DNA of 64,000 nt from Bacillota bacterium (GCA_023433405.1 JAEZCT010000039.1:1-64000); one strand, 5' to 3'; positions 1-8,991 are shown, counted from the stretch's first letter. Numbers and translations: made by a program. The notes: a model not told the origin generated them from the sequence alone.

Positions 1-30
1 CGAAGCAGGGACACCCTGCACCCAGCTCAA

Positions 31-208
31 AGCAAGGGCAAACGAAGCATGACTCTTGTGACGAAGAACCTTCGGCGCAAGCGCGTAAAGCTCAGTGGGG
101 TAGCTGCGTTACGCGCTTGCGAAAATAAATAATAATTTTTTTCAAAAATTATTATTTATTTTTACCCTTCGGCAAAATCCTGATGCCTCGCGTATTTTGC
201 CCTTGCTT
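31..208. repeat. Nested inverted repeats upstream of recF
   Basis: The 418 bases before recF hold no convincing gene. They contain three nested palindromes: an outer pair AGCAAGGGCAAA (31-42) and its complement near 196-207; a perfect 13-bp pair CGCAAGCGCGTAA (76-88) and 109-121; and a perfect 19-bp pair made only of A and T (122-140 and 144-162) with a 3-base loop. The whole could fold into one long imperfect hairpin. It may be a mobile palindromic element or the terminator region of a gene lying outside the window; no T-run typical of an intrinsic terminator is separable from the AT arms. Bases 209-418 show nothing else I recognise. Confidence 0.6.
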
Positions 209-418
209 TTCGCCCTGGTCTGTAGTTCTTCCTTTTTTCCCATACCTGCCACACAAGGCTACTTTGGTGCTGGGGTACGGGGTTACGGGAGTACTCCAAT
301 AAACCATAGATGTATAGAAGCATAAATAGCATACATGAAAAAAGGGGGGCGCGTAAAGAAAAGCCTTTGGAAAAATAGCAAAACACTGGTTTGACCATTG
401 GTTTTTTCTGCCATAGCT

Positions 419-1561
419 ATGACAGTAAAAAAACTAGCCCTCTCTAATTTTCGCAATATAGAAAATATGGTATTTTCTGCCTGCAATCAGGTCAATATAA
501 TCTATGGGGATAACGCGCAGGGTAAAACCAACCTGATAGAGGCGCTGTGGCTGTTTACCGGCGCAAAAAGCTTTCGCGGCGCAAAGGACAGCGAAATGGT
601 CGCCCTTGGTAAAAACGCCGCCCGCCTTTCCCTCAGCTTTATGGCAGAGGAGCGCGAGCAGGAGGCAAGGCTCTCCTTTTATACCGCCGAAAACGGCGGG
701 GGAAGGCCCCCAAAAAAGAAGGAGCTTTTGCTCAACGGCGCGGCAAGGGACAGTGTTTCGGCCATGATGGGGCGGTTTTGCGCGGTGGTATTCTCCCCCT
801 CGCACCTTGCCATTGTCTCGGAGGGACCGGGGGAACGCCGCCGGTTTTTGGATGTTGCCGTTGGACAGGTGCGCCCGGTATACGAGCGGCTGCTTGCCGA
901 GTACCAAAAGGCTCTTGCCCAGCGCAACGCCCTGCTAAAGGACATTCCCCATCACCCCGATTTGCTCGATACCGTGGAGCTGTGGGATGAACGCCTTGCC
1001 AAGGCGGGCGCCTCCATTATGCGGCTGCGTATGAAATACATTAAGCGCCTGAGCGAAAAGGCGCGCGAGGTTTACGCGGGCATAGCGGGGGAAAAGGAGC
1101 GGCTTTTTACGGCGTACCAGCCCTCTGTGGAGCTGCCGGCGGGGGATATTACGCTTGAGAACCTGCATGCCGCCCTTCGGGAGGCGATGCGGGCGGACAT
1201 AAAGGAGGACCTTCGGGCGGGCTTTACCACCCGCGGGGTTCACCGCGACGAGCTGGAGCTTGCCATAGACGGGCTTGCGGTAAAAACCTACGGCTCTCAA
1301 GGGCAGCGGCGCAGCGCGGTGTTAAGCCTAAAGCTTGCCGAGTGCGCCATTTTGGAGGAGGTACAGGGCGAAAGCCCCGTAATCCTGCTCGATGACGTGA
1401 TGAGTGAGCTTGACGGCGCGCGCAAGGAATACATCCTAAACCATATGGAGGGGCGGCAGGTATTCATCACCTGCTGCGACAGCGCCGTTTTCTCGGACCT
1501 TAGGGGCGGCGCGGTATTTCAGGTGGCGGGTGGAAGGCTTTGCGGCATAAACTCCAATTAA
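419..1561 (+). CDS. recF: DNA replication and repair protein RecF
   Basis: RecF is an SMC-like ATPase that loads RecA at single-stranded gaps together with RecO and RecR. The 380-residue product has Walker A GDNAQGKTN (residues 30-38), the ABC-type signature around YGSQGQRRS, and a Walker B/D-loop VILLDDVMSELD near the C-terminus, in the family order and at the family length. An upstream TTG (398) would add seven residues, but ATG 419 begins MTVKKLALSNFRN, which matches the usual RecF N-terminus. No clear ribosome-binding site precedes it. It is followed by remB-like, gyrB and gyrA, the classic origin-proximal order of Firmicutes; dnaN is not seen upstream within the window. Confidence 0.96.
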   Translation: MTVKKLALSNFRNIENMVFSACNQVNIIYGDNAQGKTNLIEALWLFTGAKSFRGAKDSEMVALGKNAARLSLSFMAEEREQEARLSFYTAENGGGRPPKKKELLLNGAARDSVSAMMGRFCAVVFSPSHLAIVSEGPGERRRFLDVAVGQVRPVYERLLAEYQKALAQRNALLKDIPHHPDLLDTVELWDERLAKAGASIMRLRMKYIKRLSEKAREVYAGIAGEKERLFTAYQPSVELPAGDITLENLHAALREAMRADIKEDLRAGFTTRGVHRDELELAIDGLAVKTYGSQGQRRSAVLSLKLAECAILEEVQGESPVILLDDVMSELDGARKEYILNHMEGRQVFITCCDSAVFSDLRGGAVFQVAGGRLCGINSN

Positions 1562-1710
1562 TTAAGACAATAACCGCACTGCCGCCGCACGGCTGATTAT
1601 TTTTAGAATAACGAAAGCGTGTGAGGCGGGTTTACCATAGAGGAAAAAAACAAGATGCTTCCGGCGCGTGTTTTGCGGTCGGGAACAGGGGGAAAGGGCT
1701 GAAAACGGGC

Positions 1711-1980
1711 ATGTATCTCCATTTAGGGCAGGATACCGTGGTAAAGGTGGAGGATATTATCGGAATATTCGACCTTGAGAACGCCACCATCTCAAAGCAT
1801 ACGCGGGCATATCTCGCCGCCGCCGAAAAGCGGGGGCAGGTGGTCAACGTCTCCAGCGAGATGCCAAAATCCTTTTGTGTTTGCAAGGGCAAGGAGGATA
1901 CGCGGGTGTATATCTCGCAAATATCCTCGGTGACGCTCAAGCGCCGCACCGGCTTTATCGACAGCATTGCGAATATCTAA
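1711..1980 (+). CDS. remB: RemB/YaaB-like small regulator (DUF370 family)
   Basis: This 89-residue protein begins MYLHLGQDTVV and continues with the DUF370 pattern of a short beta-rich fold (DIIGIFDLENATISK, then KGKEDTRVYISQISSVTLKRR). In Bacillus subtilis the gene between recF and gyrB (yaaB, remB) has the same size and place; RemA/RemB proteins affect extracellular-matrix genes. I chose ATG 1711 because the conserved domain starts exactly there; an earlier in-frame start at 1621 would add 30 residues of low-complexity sequence. The role in this organism is inferred from family and position only. Confidence 0.85.
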   Translation: MYLHLGQDTVVKVEDIIGIFDLENATISKHTRAYLAAAEKRGQVVNVSSEMPKSFCVCKGKEDTRVYISQISSVTLKRRTGFIDSIANI

Positions 1981-2053
1981 CTTCCGATTTTTATCGTTTC
2001 ATATTATTTATGCAAAATTAGCGCGATTGGCACGCTTTTAGGGGGTTAACAGA

Positions 2054-4030
2054 TTGGATAACGAGCGTAACGAACGAAACCAGGGGCAAATAAACCAGGA
2101 CTCGCAGCTGTACGACGAAAGCCAGATACAGGTGCTCGAGGGGCTGGAGGCGGTGCGCAAGCGCCCGGGCATGTATATCGGCTCCACCGGCGCAAGGGGA
2201 CTTCACCACCTGGTGTATGAGATTGTGGATAACTCCATTGACGAGGCGCTGGGCGGCTTTTGCGACCGCATAGAGGTGGAGATGCTGCCCGGCGACATTA
2301 TAAGGGTCACCGACAACGGGCGCGGCATACCCACGGGCAAACATGCCAAAATGGGCATACCCGCCGTGACCGTGGTGTTTACCATCCTGCACGCGGGCGG
2401 CAAGTTCGGCGGCAGCGGCTACAAGGTATCGGGCGGATTGCACGGGGTGGGTGCCTCGGTGGTAAACGCCCTCTCGGAGTGGCTGGAGGTGGAGGTGGAC
2501 GACGGCACCGGACGCTACCGCCAGCGCTTTGAGCGCGGCGCGGCGGTAACGGGGCTTGACCGCATCGCGGAATCCACCGTGCACGGCACCACCGTATGCT
2601 TTAAGCCCGACAGCCAGATCTTTGAGGAGCTTGTTTACGACTACGAAACACTGCTAACCCGCCTGCGCGAACAGGCGTTCTTAAACGCGGGCGTGCGCAT
2701 TGTGCTAAAGGATTTGCGGGGAAAAGGGGAAGGCGAGGGGAAAGAGGAGGGCGCGGAAAAAAGCGCGGATATGTGCTATGAGGGCGGTATTCGCAGCTTT
2801 GTGGAGCATATAAACAAGCGCAAGGCCGTAGAGGTGCTGCACGACGAGGTAATTTACCTGTTTGCGCAAAACGGCGACAACTGCGCCGAAATAGCCATGC
2901 AATACAACGACAGCTACAACGAGGTGGTGCTCTCGTTTGCCAACAACATTCACACCATGGAGGGCGGCTCGCACGAAACGGGCTTTAAAACCGCGCTGAC
3001 CCGTGTGTTTAACGAGTACGGCAAGCGTCACGCCATCATCAAGGACAGCGATAAAAACCTTACGGGTGAGGATGTGCGCGAGGGGCTTACCGCCATTATC
3101 TCGGTAAAGCTGCGCGAGGCACAGTTTGAAGGGCAGACCAAAACAAAGCTTGGCAACTCTGAGATGCGCACGATGGTCGACAGCCTGGTGTACGACAAGC
3201 TGCTAACCTTTTTTGAGGAAAACCCCGCCACCGCCCGCGCGATATTTGATAAGGCGCTGGGTGCCGCCCGCGCCCGTGAGGCGGCGCGCAAGGCAAGGGA
3301 CCTGACCAGACGCAAGTCGGCGCTTGAAAGCGCCTCGCTGCCCGGCAAGCTTGCCGATTGCAGCGAGCGCGACAACGTGCGCACCGAGATATACATTGTA
3401 GAGGGAGACTCGGCAGGCGGCAGCGCAAAGTCGGGACGCGACCGGCGTTTTCAGGCTATTTTACCCCTGTGGGGCAAGATGCTAAACGTGGAAAAGGCGC
3501 GGCTGGACCGGGTATATGGCAACGAAAAGCTTATGCCCGTGGTTACCGCCCTTGGCTGCGGCATAGGCGAGGAGTTTGACCTTGAAAAGCTGCGGTACAA
3601 CAAGGTTATTATTATGGCGGATGCGGACGTAGACGGCTCCCATATCCGCACCCTGCTGCTGACCTTTTTCTTTCGCTTTATGCGCCCCCTGGTGGAAAAC
3701 GGGCATGTTTACCTTGCGCAGCCCCCGCTGTTTAAAATAGCCAAGGGCAAGGGCGTGCGCTACGCCTATTCCGACCCCGAGCGCGACCGGTTTATTGAGG
3801 AGCTGGGGGGCAATGCCGACATCCAGCGCTACAAGGGTCTTGGTGAAATGGACTCGGAGCAGCTGTGGGAAACCACCATGGATCCCGAGCGCCGCACCAT
3901 GCTGAAGGTGGAGATGGCCGACGCGGTGCGCGCCGATGAGATTTTTACCATCCTCATGGGGGATAAGGTTGCGCCCCGCAAGGAGTTTATAGAGCAAAAC
4001 GCCCAGTATGTCGTAAATCTCGACATTTAA
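2054..4030 (+). CDS. gyrB: DNA gyrase subunit B
   Basis: GyrB is the ATPase/TOPRIM subunit of gyrase, which introduces negative supercoils with GyrA. The 658-residue product shows the GHKL ATP site (EIVDNSIDEALGG, DNGRGIP, GGLHGVGASVVNALS), the transducer domain, the TOPRIM motifs IVEGDSAGGSAKSGRDRRFQ and ADADVDGSHIRTLLL, and the C-terminal RYKGLGEM. The common PLRGK segment reads PLWGK, a substitution I have met in related Clostridia. Translation starts at TTG 2054, supported by a GGGGG ribosome-binding site eight bases upstream; the first ATG-coded Met lies inside the conserved ATP domain. A variable charged insert (EGEGKEEGAEKS) lies near residue 225. Confidence 0.97.
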   Translation: MDNERNERNQGQINQDSQLYDESQIQVLEGLEAVRKRPGMYIGSTGARGLHHLVYEIVDNSIDEALGGFCDRIEVEMLPGDIIRVTDNGRGIPTGKHAKMGIPAVTVVFTILHAGGKFGGSGYKVSGGLHGVGASVVNALSEWLEVEVDDGTGRYRQRFERGAAVTGLDRIAESTVHGTTVCFKPDSQIFEELVYDYETLLTRLREQAFLNAGVRIVLKDLRGKGEGEGKEEGAEKSADMCYEGGIRSFVEHINKRKAVEVLHDEVIYLFAQNGDNCAEIAMQYNDSYNEVVLSFANNIHTMEGGSHETGFKTALTRVFNEYGKRHAIIKDSDKNLTGEDVREGLTAIISVKLREAQFEGQTKTKLGNSEMRTMVDSLVYDKLLTFFEENPATARAIFDKALGAARAREAARKARDLTRRKSALESASLPGKLADCSERDNVRTEIYIVEGDSAGGSAKSGRDRRFQAILPLWGKMLNVEKARLDRVYGNEKLMPVVTALGCGIGEEFDLEKLRYNKVIIMADADVDGSHIRTLLLTFFFRFMRPLVENGHVYLAQPPLFKIAKGKGVRYAYSDPERDRFIEELGGNADIQRYKGLGEMDSEQLWETTMDPERRTMLKVEMADAVRADEIFTILMGDKVAPRKEFIEQNAQYVVNLDI

Positions 4031-4078
4031 GCCGCCGGGTTAACGGCAATAAAACGCCTATTTAGGAGGTTTACAGGC

Positions 4079-4612
4079 ATGGAGGAACGGCTGGAGCGCG
4101 GGGGACTGGAGCCCCTGACGGTGAGCTACACGCTGGAGGCAAAGGAGATTAGCGAGGCGGTTAAGCTCGTGCACCTGCGGCGCGGCATGGTAATGCGGGT
4201 GGCGCAGAGCGCGGCACTGGTCATTATTCTGTTAATGTATGTGCAGGCGGTGTATGTAGAGCCTGCCTACACCACCGGCTATGTTATGGCGGCGGTTGCC
4301 GCGGCGGCGCTAACACTGGTATGGACGGTGCCGCTTATTCAGTCAAGGGGCGCCGCAAAAAAGGCGGCCGAACGTCCGTACCGGTATGAGATAGAGTTCC
4401 ATGACCTTGGTTTGTTGGTAAAGGAAAGCGACGCAAGCGCCTCCCGCACCGTGTACTCGGAGACGGATTTTTATGAATCCCCGGCGCTGTTGCTGCTGGT
4501 TAGCGGCAAAAACTCTTTGTACTGCGTACCCAAGCGGGTGCTGGAGCCCGAGGAGGAGCAGCGGCTGGTGCGCCTTTTAACCGCCCGCTGTGCAAAGGCA
4601 AAAAAAATATAG
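4079..4612 (+). CDS. YcxB-like membrane protein
   Basis: A 177-residue protein of unknown function placed between gyrB and gyrA. It has a cytoplasmic N-terminal segment, two adjacent transmembrane helices (about residues 42-61 and 67-88), and a C-terminal domain with the pattern TDFYESPALLLLVSGKNSLYCVPKRVL, which I recognise as the YcxB-like C-terminal domain. AGGAGG at 4063-4069 precedes ATG 4079 at good spacing. The 48-base gap after gyrB suggests co-transcription with the gyrase genes, but nothing links it to topology control. Confidence 0.8.
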   Translation: MEERLERGGLEPLTVSYTLEAKEISEAVKLVHLRRGMVMRVAQSAALVIILLMYVQAVYVEPAYTTGYVMAAVAAAALTLVWTVPLIQSRGAAKKAAERPYRYEIEFHDLGLLVKESDASASRTVYSETDFYESPALLLLVSGKNSLYCVPKRVLEPEEEQRLVRLLTARCAKAKKI

Positions 4613-4699
4613 CCCCTAAGGGCTCGTTACTATAATTTTCAAAGCGGTTTTATACCCCGAAAAGGGGTGTAATACAAGGAAAGGATATGGCTTCTAACT

Positions 4700-7255
4700 A
4701 TGGATGAGTATAAGGACGAGATTGGCGCGCCGGAGGGTGGCCGCCGCAATGTCATACCCATTGACATTGAAAAGGAGATGCGCAAAAGCTTTCTCGATTA
4801 TTCCATGTCGGTCATCGTCTCCCGCGCGCTGCCCGATGTACGGGATGGCTTAAAGCCGGTACATCGCCGCATCCTGTACACGATGTATGAGAGAGGCCTT
4901 GGTCCGGATAAAGCCTACCGCAAATGCGCGGATACCGTGGGTGTTGTGCTGGGCTCGTATCATCCCCACGGCGACGCGTCGGTTTACGACGCACTGGTGC
5001 GTCTGGCACAGGATTTTTCGCTGCGCTACCCGCTGGTGGACGGTCACGGCAACTTCGGCTCCATTGACGGAGACCCCCCCGCCGCCTATCGTTATACCGA
5101 GGCGCGCATGAGCAAGATATCCACCGCCATGCTGACCGATATTGATAAGGAAACCGTGGATTACACCGCAAACTATGACGACCGCCTCAAGGAACCCACG
5201 GTGCTGCCCTGTCGTTTCCCAAACCTTTTGGTAAACGGCTGTACGGGTATTGCCGTTGGCATGGCAACCAATATCCCGCCGCACAACCTTGCCGAGGTGG
5301 TGGGCGCCATTGACCTTTTGCTTGAAAAGCCCGACGCGGAGCTTGACGAGCTGATGGAGCATATAAAGGGGCCCGATTTTCCCACCGGCGGCATTATCAT
5401 GGGGCGCAGCGGCATTCGCGCCGCCTATGCCACAGGGCGCGGCAAGATTACCCTGCGCGGACGCGCCGGGATTGAGGAAGAAAAGAACGGGCGCTTTCGC
5501 ATTATTATCACCGAGCTGCCCTATATGGTAAACAAGGCGCGGCTGATTGAAAGCATTGCCGACCTTGTAAAGGAAAAGCGCATAGAGGGCATATCCGACC
5601 TGCGGGATGAATCGGACCGTGAGGGTATGCGGGTTGTGGTGGAGCTAAAGCGGGACGCGAACCCTCAAATTGTGCTCAATAAGCTCTATTCCCTCAGCCA
5701 GCTGCAGGATACCGTGGGCGTTATCCTGCTTGCCCTTGAGAAAAACGGCAAGCAGCCCAAGGTGATGACGTTAAAGGAGATTATCCAGCATTATATCGAC
5801 TTCCAGCAGGAGATTATTACCCGCCGCACGCAGTACGACCTGCGCAAGGCAAAGGAACGCGAGCATGTGCTGGAGGGGCTGAAGATTGCCATCGATTTTA
5901 TCGATGAGGTTCTCGCCATCATCCGCTCAAACCGCGATATCCCCTCCTCAAAGCTTGCACTAATGGAACGCTTTGACTTTGACGATATACAGGTCTCGGC
6001 AATTGTGGCCATGCGTCTTGGGCAGCTCTCGGGTCTTGAGCGCAAAAAGATAGAGGAGGAGCTTGCCGAAATTCAGGAAAAGGTGGCGGAGCTTGAGAGC
6101 ATTCTCGCGGATGTTTTAAAGATTCGCGCCATAGTAAAAAGTGAGCTTGCCATACTGCGGGATAAATATAAGGACGACCGCCGCACCGAGATTGCCACCG
6201 TAAGCGGCGAGATTGATATTGAGGACCTGATTCCCGTTGAGGATTGTGTGGTGACGCTTACCCATTACGGCTATATTAAGCGTCAGCCTATGGATGTGTA
6301 TAAGAGCCAGCGCCGCGGCGGACGGGGCATACAGGGCATGACCCGCCGGGATGAGGACTTTGTGGAGGAACTGTTTATTGCCTCCACCCACGACTATGTG
6401 CTGTTTTTTACCGACCGCGGGCGCGTGTACCGCTTAAAATGCTACGAGATACCCGAAAGCTCCCGCGCCGCCCGGGGTACCAACATTGTAAACCTTTTGC
6501 CGCTCGAGCAGGATGAAAAGGTGCAAACCATGATCTGCCTTGACGGCTACGAGGAGGGCAAGTACCTGGTAATGGTGACGGTAAACGGCATTATTAAGCG
6601 CACCGAGGTTACCGAGTACGACACCGCCCGCAAGGCGGGTGTGATTGCGATTACCTTAGATGAGGACGACACCCTGGCATGGGTGCGCCTGACCGACGGC
6701 AGGAGCGACCTGATTGTAGGCACCAGAGGCGGTATGGCCATACGCTTTAACGAGACGGACGCAAGACCGCTGGGGCGCACCGCCCGCGGTGTGCGCGCCA
6801 TTACGCTGGATGAGGGCGATGTGGTGGTAGGCATGGCGAAGGTGCGGGAGGATGGTATGCTGCTAACCGTCACCGAAAAGGGACAGGGAAGGCGCACCGC
6901 GTTTGACGAGTACCGCGAGCAGTCCCGCGCGGGCAAGGGAATAATTAACTATAAGGTGGATGAGGATAAGGGCGTTGTGGCGGGCATTCGCACCGTAAGC
7001 GACGACGACGACGCAATTCTCATCACCGACGACGGCGTGATTATCCGCATCCCCGTCTCCGAAATTGCGATGCAGTCCCGCTACGCGGGCGGCGTGCGTG
7101 TCATGCGGGTGCAGGGCGAAACCAAGGTTGTCTCGATGGCGCGGGCACCGCATGAGGAGGAAAGTGAGGACGACGCCGAAGCCGAGGACGAGGGCGGCGA
7201 GGCGCTGGGCGAGTTACTGACCGAGGAGCTTAGCGAAGCTGATACCGAGGATTAA
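4700..7255 (+). CDS. gyrA: DNA gyrase subunit A
   Basis: GyrA cuts and rejoins DNA in the gyrase heterotetramer. The 851-residue product has the catalytic tyrosine Y132 in AAYRYTEAR, the quinolone-resistance region around HPHGDASVYD (residues 88-97), a coiled-coil tower, and a C-terminal beta-pinwheel with the GyrA box QRRGGRGIQG, which marks gyrase rather than topoisomerase IV. The residue equivalent to E. coli Ser83 is Ala93, followed by Ser94. The C-terminus is a highly acidic tail of about 35 residues (EEESEDDAEAEDE...). ATG 4700 follows a purine-rich AAGGAAAGG stretch somewhat far upstream. An intrinsic terminator follows the stop. Confidence 0.97.
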   Translation: MDEYKDEIGAPEGGRRNVIPIDIEKEMRKSFLDYSMSVIVSRALPDVRDGLKPVHRRILYTMYERGLGPDKAYRKCADTVGVVLGSYHPHGDASVYDALVRLAQDFSLRYPLVDGHGNFGSIDGDPPAAYRYTEARMSKISTAMLTDIDKETVDYTANYDDRLKEPTVLPCRFPNLLVNGCTGIAVGMATNIPPHNLAEVVGAIDLLLEKPDAELDELMEHIKGPDFPTGGIIMGRSGIRAAYATGRGKITLRGRAGIEEEKNGRFRIIITELPYMVNKARLIESIADLVKEKRIEGISDLRDESDREGMRVVVELKRDANPQIVLNKLYSLSQLQDTVGVILLALEKNGKQPKVMTLKEIIQHYIDFQQEIITRRTQYDLRKAKEREHVLEGLKIAIDFIDEVLAIIRSNRDIPSSKLALMERFDFDDIQVSAIVAMRLGQLSGLERKKIEEELAEIQEKVAELESILADVLKIRAIVKSELAILRDKYKDDRRTEIATVSGEIDIEDLIPVEDCVVTLTHYGYIKRQPMDVYKSQRRGGRGIQGMTRRDEDFVEELFIASTHDYVLFFTDRGRVYRLKCYEIPESSRAARGTNIVNLLPLEQDEKVQTMICLDGYEEGKYLVMVTVNGIIKRTEVTEYDTARKAGVIAITLDEDDTLAWVRLTDGRSDLIVGTRGGMAIRFNETDARPLGRTARGVRAITLDEGDVVVGMAKVREDGMLLTVTEKGQGRRTAFDEYREQSRAGKGIINYKVDEDKGVVAGIRTVSDDDDAILITDDGVIIRIPVSEIAMQSRYAGGVRVMRVQGETKVVSMARAPHEEESEDDAEAEDEGGEALGELLTEELSEADTED

Positions 7256-7257
7256 GC

Positions 7258-7309
7258 AAAAAATACCCCCTGCTTTGCCGGCAATGGCGGAACAGGGGGT
7301 ATTTTTTTT
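7258..7309 (+). terminator. Intrinsic terminator after gyrA
   Basis: The arms AAATACCCCCTG and CAGGGGGTATTT enclose a GC-rich loop, and the 3' arm runs into eight T residues. It ends the recF-gyrA transcription unit. The rest of 7310-7530 holds a degenerate copy of the 102-bp palindromic repeat and nothing else I recognise. Confidence 0.9.
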
Positions 7310-7374
7310 ATGGTTTAATACTTATTATACAAAATTATCCATTTACAATACGATATGCGATTTGCTTTCAATAA

Positions 7375-7473
7375 CCGTTATAATGGCGTAAAGGGATAAA
7401 ATCAAGTGAAAAGCTTTAATTTATGGGTTTTCACGCGGATTATTATCGACTCTTTTTGAGGGGATTAGTATTA
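7375..7473 (+). repeat. 102-bp palindromic repeat, copy 1 (degenerate left end)
   Basis: The right half is canonical (TTTTCACGCGG, GACTCTTTTTGAGG, GGATTAGTAT) and the loop CTTTAATTTATGGG is intact, but the left arm has drifted (GGCGTAAAGGGATAAAATC instead of TAAAAGAGTATAAAAATC). It lies between the gyrA terminator and the merR promoter. Confidence 0.85.
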
Positions 7474-7532
7474 GGTAGCGTCCCGGCTTGAAAGCGGGTA
7501 AAATTATTTGAAAATTGCCCGCTTTTTCCCCC

Positions 7533-7563
7533 TTGACTTTGACGCGGCGTCAACGGGTATGAT
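7533..7563 (+). promoter_or_regulatory. MerR-type promoter with operator
   Basis: The -35 TTGACT (7533-7538) and -10 TATGAT (7558-7563) are separated by 19 bp instead of 17. The spacer holds a perfect 7-1-7 palindrome TTGACGCGGCGTCAA (7539-7553). A long spacer with a central dyad is the hallmark of promoters switched by MerR-family regulators through DNA distortion. The MerR-family gene starts 68 bases downstream, so autoregulation is the simplest reading. Confidence 0.88.
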
Positions 7564-7630
7564 ACAGTTAGCGCAATAAGCCTGATACAATCAGGAGCCA
7601 AGGACACTAGCGGAAAGGACGAATAAGCCC

Positions 7631-8620
7631 ATGTCTTTAACCACCATCAGCGAGGTATCCCGCCGTTTTGAGGTATCCACCCGCACGCTGCGTTATTATG
7701 AGCAGGTAGGGTTGCTCATAAGCGTAAAGCCGGAGGGCAGCGCGTACCGCGCCTATGACGAGACGGCTATTACCCGCCTTGGGCAGATACTGCTTTTAAA
7801 GAACCTGAAGCTGCCTCTTAAGGTCATCGGCGAGCTGTTAACCCGGGGGGAGGTCTCCGACGCGCTTTGCGCACTGCAAGCCCGTGCAAGGGAGCTGGAT
7901 GATGAGATTGCCGCGCTCTCCCATTTGCGCGCGGTGCTGGGCGCGTTAACGGAGCGGCTCACGGTGCTTCGGGCAAAAAAGCTGTGTGAGGTTTTAAACG
8001 ACGATCAAAGGCTGGGCGCCCTGCTGCAAACCCTTAGTGCGCAAAACAAAAGGCAAGAGGAGACGACAATGGAAAAGCTGGAACAGGCAAGCCACGCCGC
8101 AATGAAGCTAACAAATGTACGCATTGTTTACCTGCCCCCCGCAACGGTTGCGGCGGCACATTTTATCGGTGAGAGCCCCGAGCAGGAGGTTCACGCACAG
8201 ATTAACCGGTTCGTGCTCGAATCGGGTCTGTGCGGTAAAAAGCCGGATTTGCGGCAGTTTGGGTTTAACCACCCCAATCCGCCCACCGACCCCGCCCAAG
8301 GCACGGCGTATGGGTATGAGATGTGGGTGACCATCCCCGACGACCTGGAGGTACCCGCGCCCCTTATCAAAAAGCAGTTTAAAGGCGGGCATTACGCCGC
8401 CCACATGATTCCCATGGGCGCGTTTGAGCAGTGGAACCTTTTGTTTGAATGGGCGCACAATAATCCCGATTACGCGCCGGATTTTTCCCCCGAGGGTGAT
8501 GAGGTGATGTACGGCGCGCTGGAGGAGCAGCTAAACTACCGCACCCGCGTGCTGGAGAGCCTATCGCAGGAGGAGATGCAGCTGGACCTTCTGCTGCCCG
8601 TGAAGAAACGCGGGAGCTGA
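7631..8620 (+). CDS. MerR-family regulator with GyrI-like ligand domain
   Basis: A 329-residue transcription regulator. Residues 1-70 form a MerR winged helix (ISEVSRRFEVSTRTLRYYEQVGLL), followed by a dimerisation coiled coil (about 75-120) and, from about residue 150, a GyrI-like effector-binding domain (YGYEMWVTIPDDLEVPAPLIKKQFKGGHYAAHMIPMG and a terminal DLLLPVK strand). BmrR- and TipA-type proteins with this layout bind hydrophobic drugs or metabolites and activate their own promoter. The promoter at 7533-7563 has the expected 19-bp spacer and dyad. No efflux gene is attached: a terminator closes the unit at 8801-8842, so the regulon beyond itself is unknown. Confidence 0.9.
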   Translation: MSLTTISEVSRRFEVSTRTLRYYEQVGLLISVKPEGSAYRAYDETAITRLGQILLLKNLKLPLKVIGELLTRGEVSDALCALQARARELDDEIAALSHLRAVLGALTERLTVLRAKKLCEVLNDDQRLGALLQTLSAQNKRQEETTMEKLEQASHAAMKLTNVRIVYLPPATVAAAHFIGESPEQEVHAQINRFVLESGLCGKKPDLRQFGFNHPNPPTDPAQGTAYGYEMWVTIPDDLEVPAPLIKKQFKGGHYAAHMIPMGAFEQWNLLFEWAHNNPDYAPDFSPEGDEVMYGALEEQLNYRTRVLESLSQEEMQLDLLLPVKKRGS

Positions 8621-8663
8621 CCGCGGGCGGCATGATGCGAATGGTTTTTTTGCTTTTCATGTA

Positions 8664-8765
8664 ATACTAATATCCGATTTAAAAGAGTATAAAAATCAAG
8701 TGAAAAGCTTTAAATTATGGGTTTTCACGCGGATTTTTATCGACTCTTTTTGAGGGGATTAGTAT
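8664..8765 (+). repeat. 102-bp palindromic repeat, copy 2 (type A)
   Basis: A full copy of the type A form: ends ATACTAAT/ATTAGTAT, stem AAAAGAGT with ACTCTTTT, inner stem GTGAAAA with TTTTCAC, and loop around CTTTAAATTATGG. It lies 43 bases after the merR stop codon and just before the terminator. Confidence 0.93.
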
Positions 8766-8800
8766 AATACGAACGTTATCGGTTCGCGGGGCTTTTCGCC

Positions 8801-8842
8801 AAGGGGTGTCGGAAAACGATCCGACACCCCTTCGTTTTTTTT
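8801..8842 (+). terminator. Intrinsic terminator
   Basis: A perfect 12-bp stem AAGGGGTGTCGG / CCGACACCCCTT with an 8-base loop, followed by CG and a run of eight T. It ends the merR transcript and sits between two copies of the palindromic repeat. Confidence 0.92.
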
Positions 8843-8889
8843 GCAGTGACGGTATTCATATGGTACAATAGTATCTGTTACGGTTTTTT

Positions 8890-8991
8890 ATACTATTATC
8901 CGATTTAAAAGAGTATAAAAATTAAGTGAAAAGCTTTAATTTATGGATTGTGACGCGGATTTTTATCAACACTTTTATCGGAGATTAGTAT
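8890..8991 (+). repeat. 102-bp palindromic repeat, copy 3 (A/B hybrid)
   Basis: The left half resembles type A (GATTTAAAAGAGTATAAAAATT, GTGAAAA), while the right half is type B (GTGACGCGG, CAACACTTTTATCGGAG). The outer ends are ATACTATT and ATTAGTAT. The GNAT start codon is 31 bases beyond its right end, so the repeat lies in that gene's 5' region. Confidence 0.92.

Noticed and set aside
162..398. Minus-strand 78-codon ORF before recF
   Set aside because: It runs through the palindromic region, has no ribosome-binding site and shows no family features.
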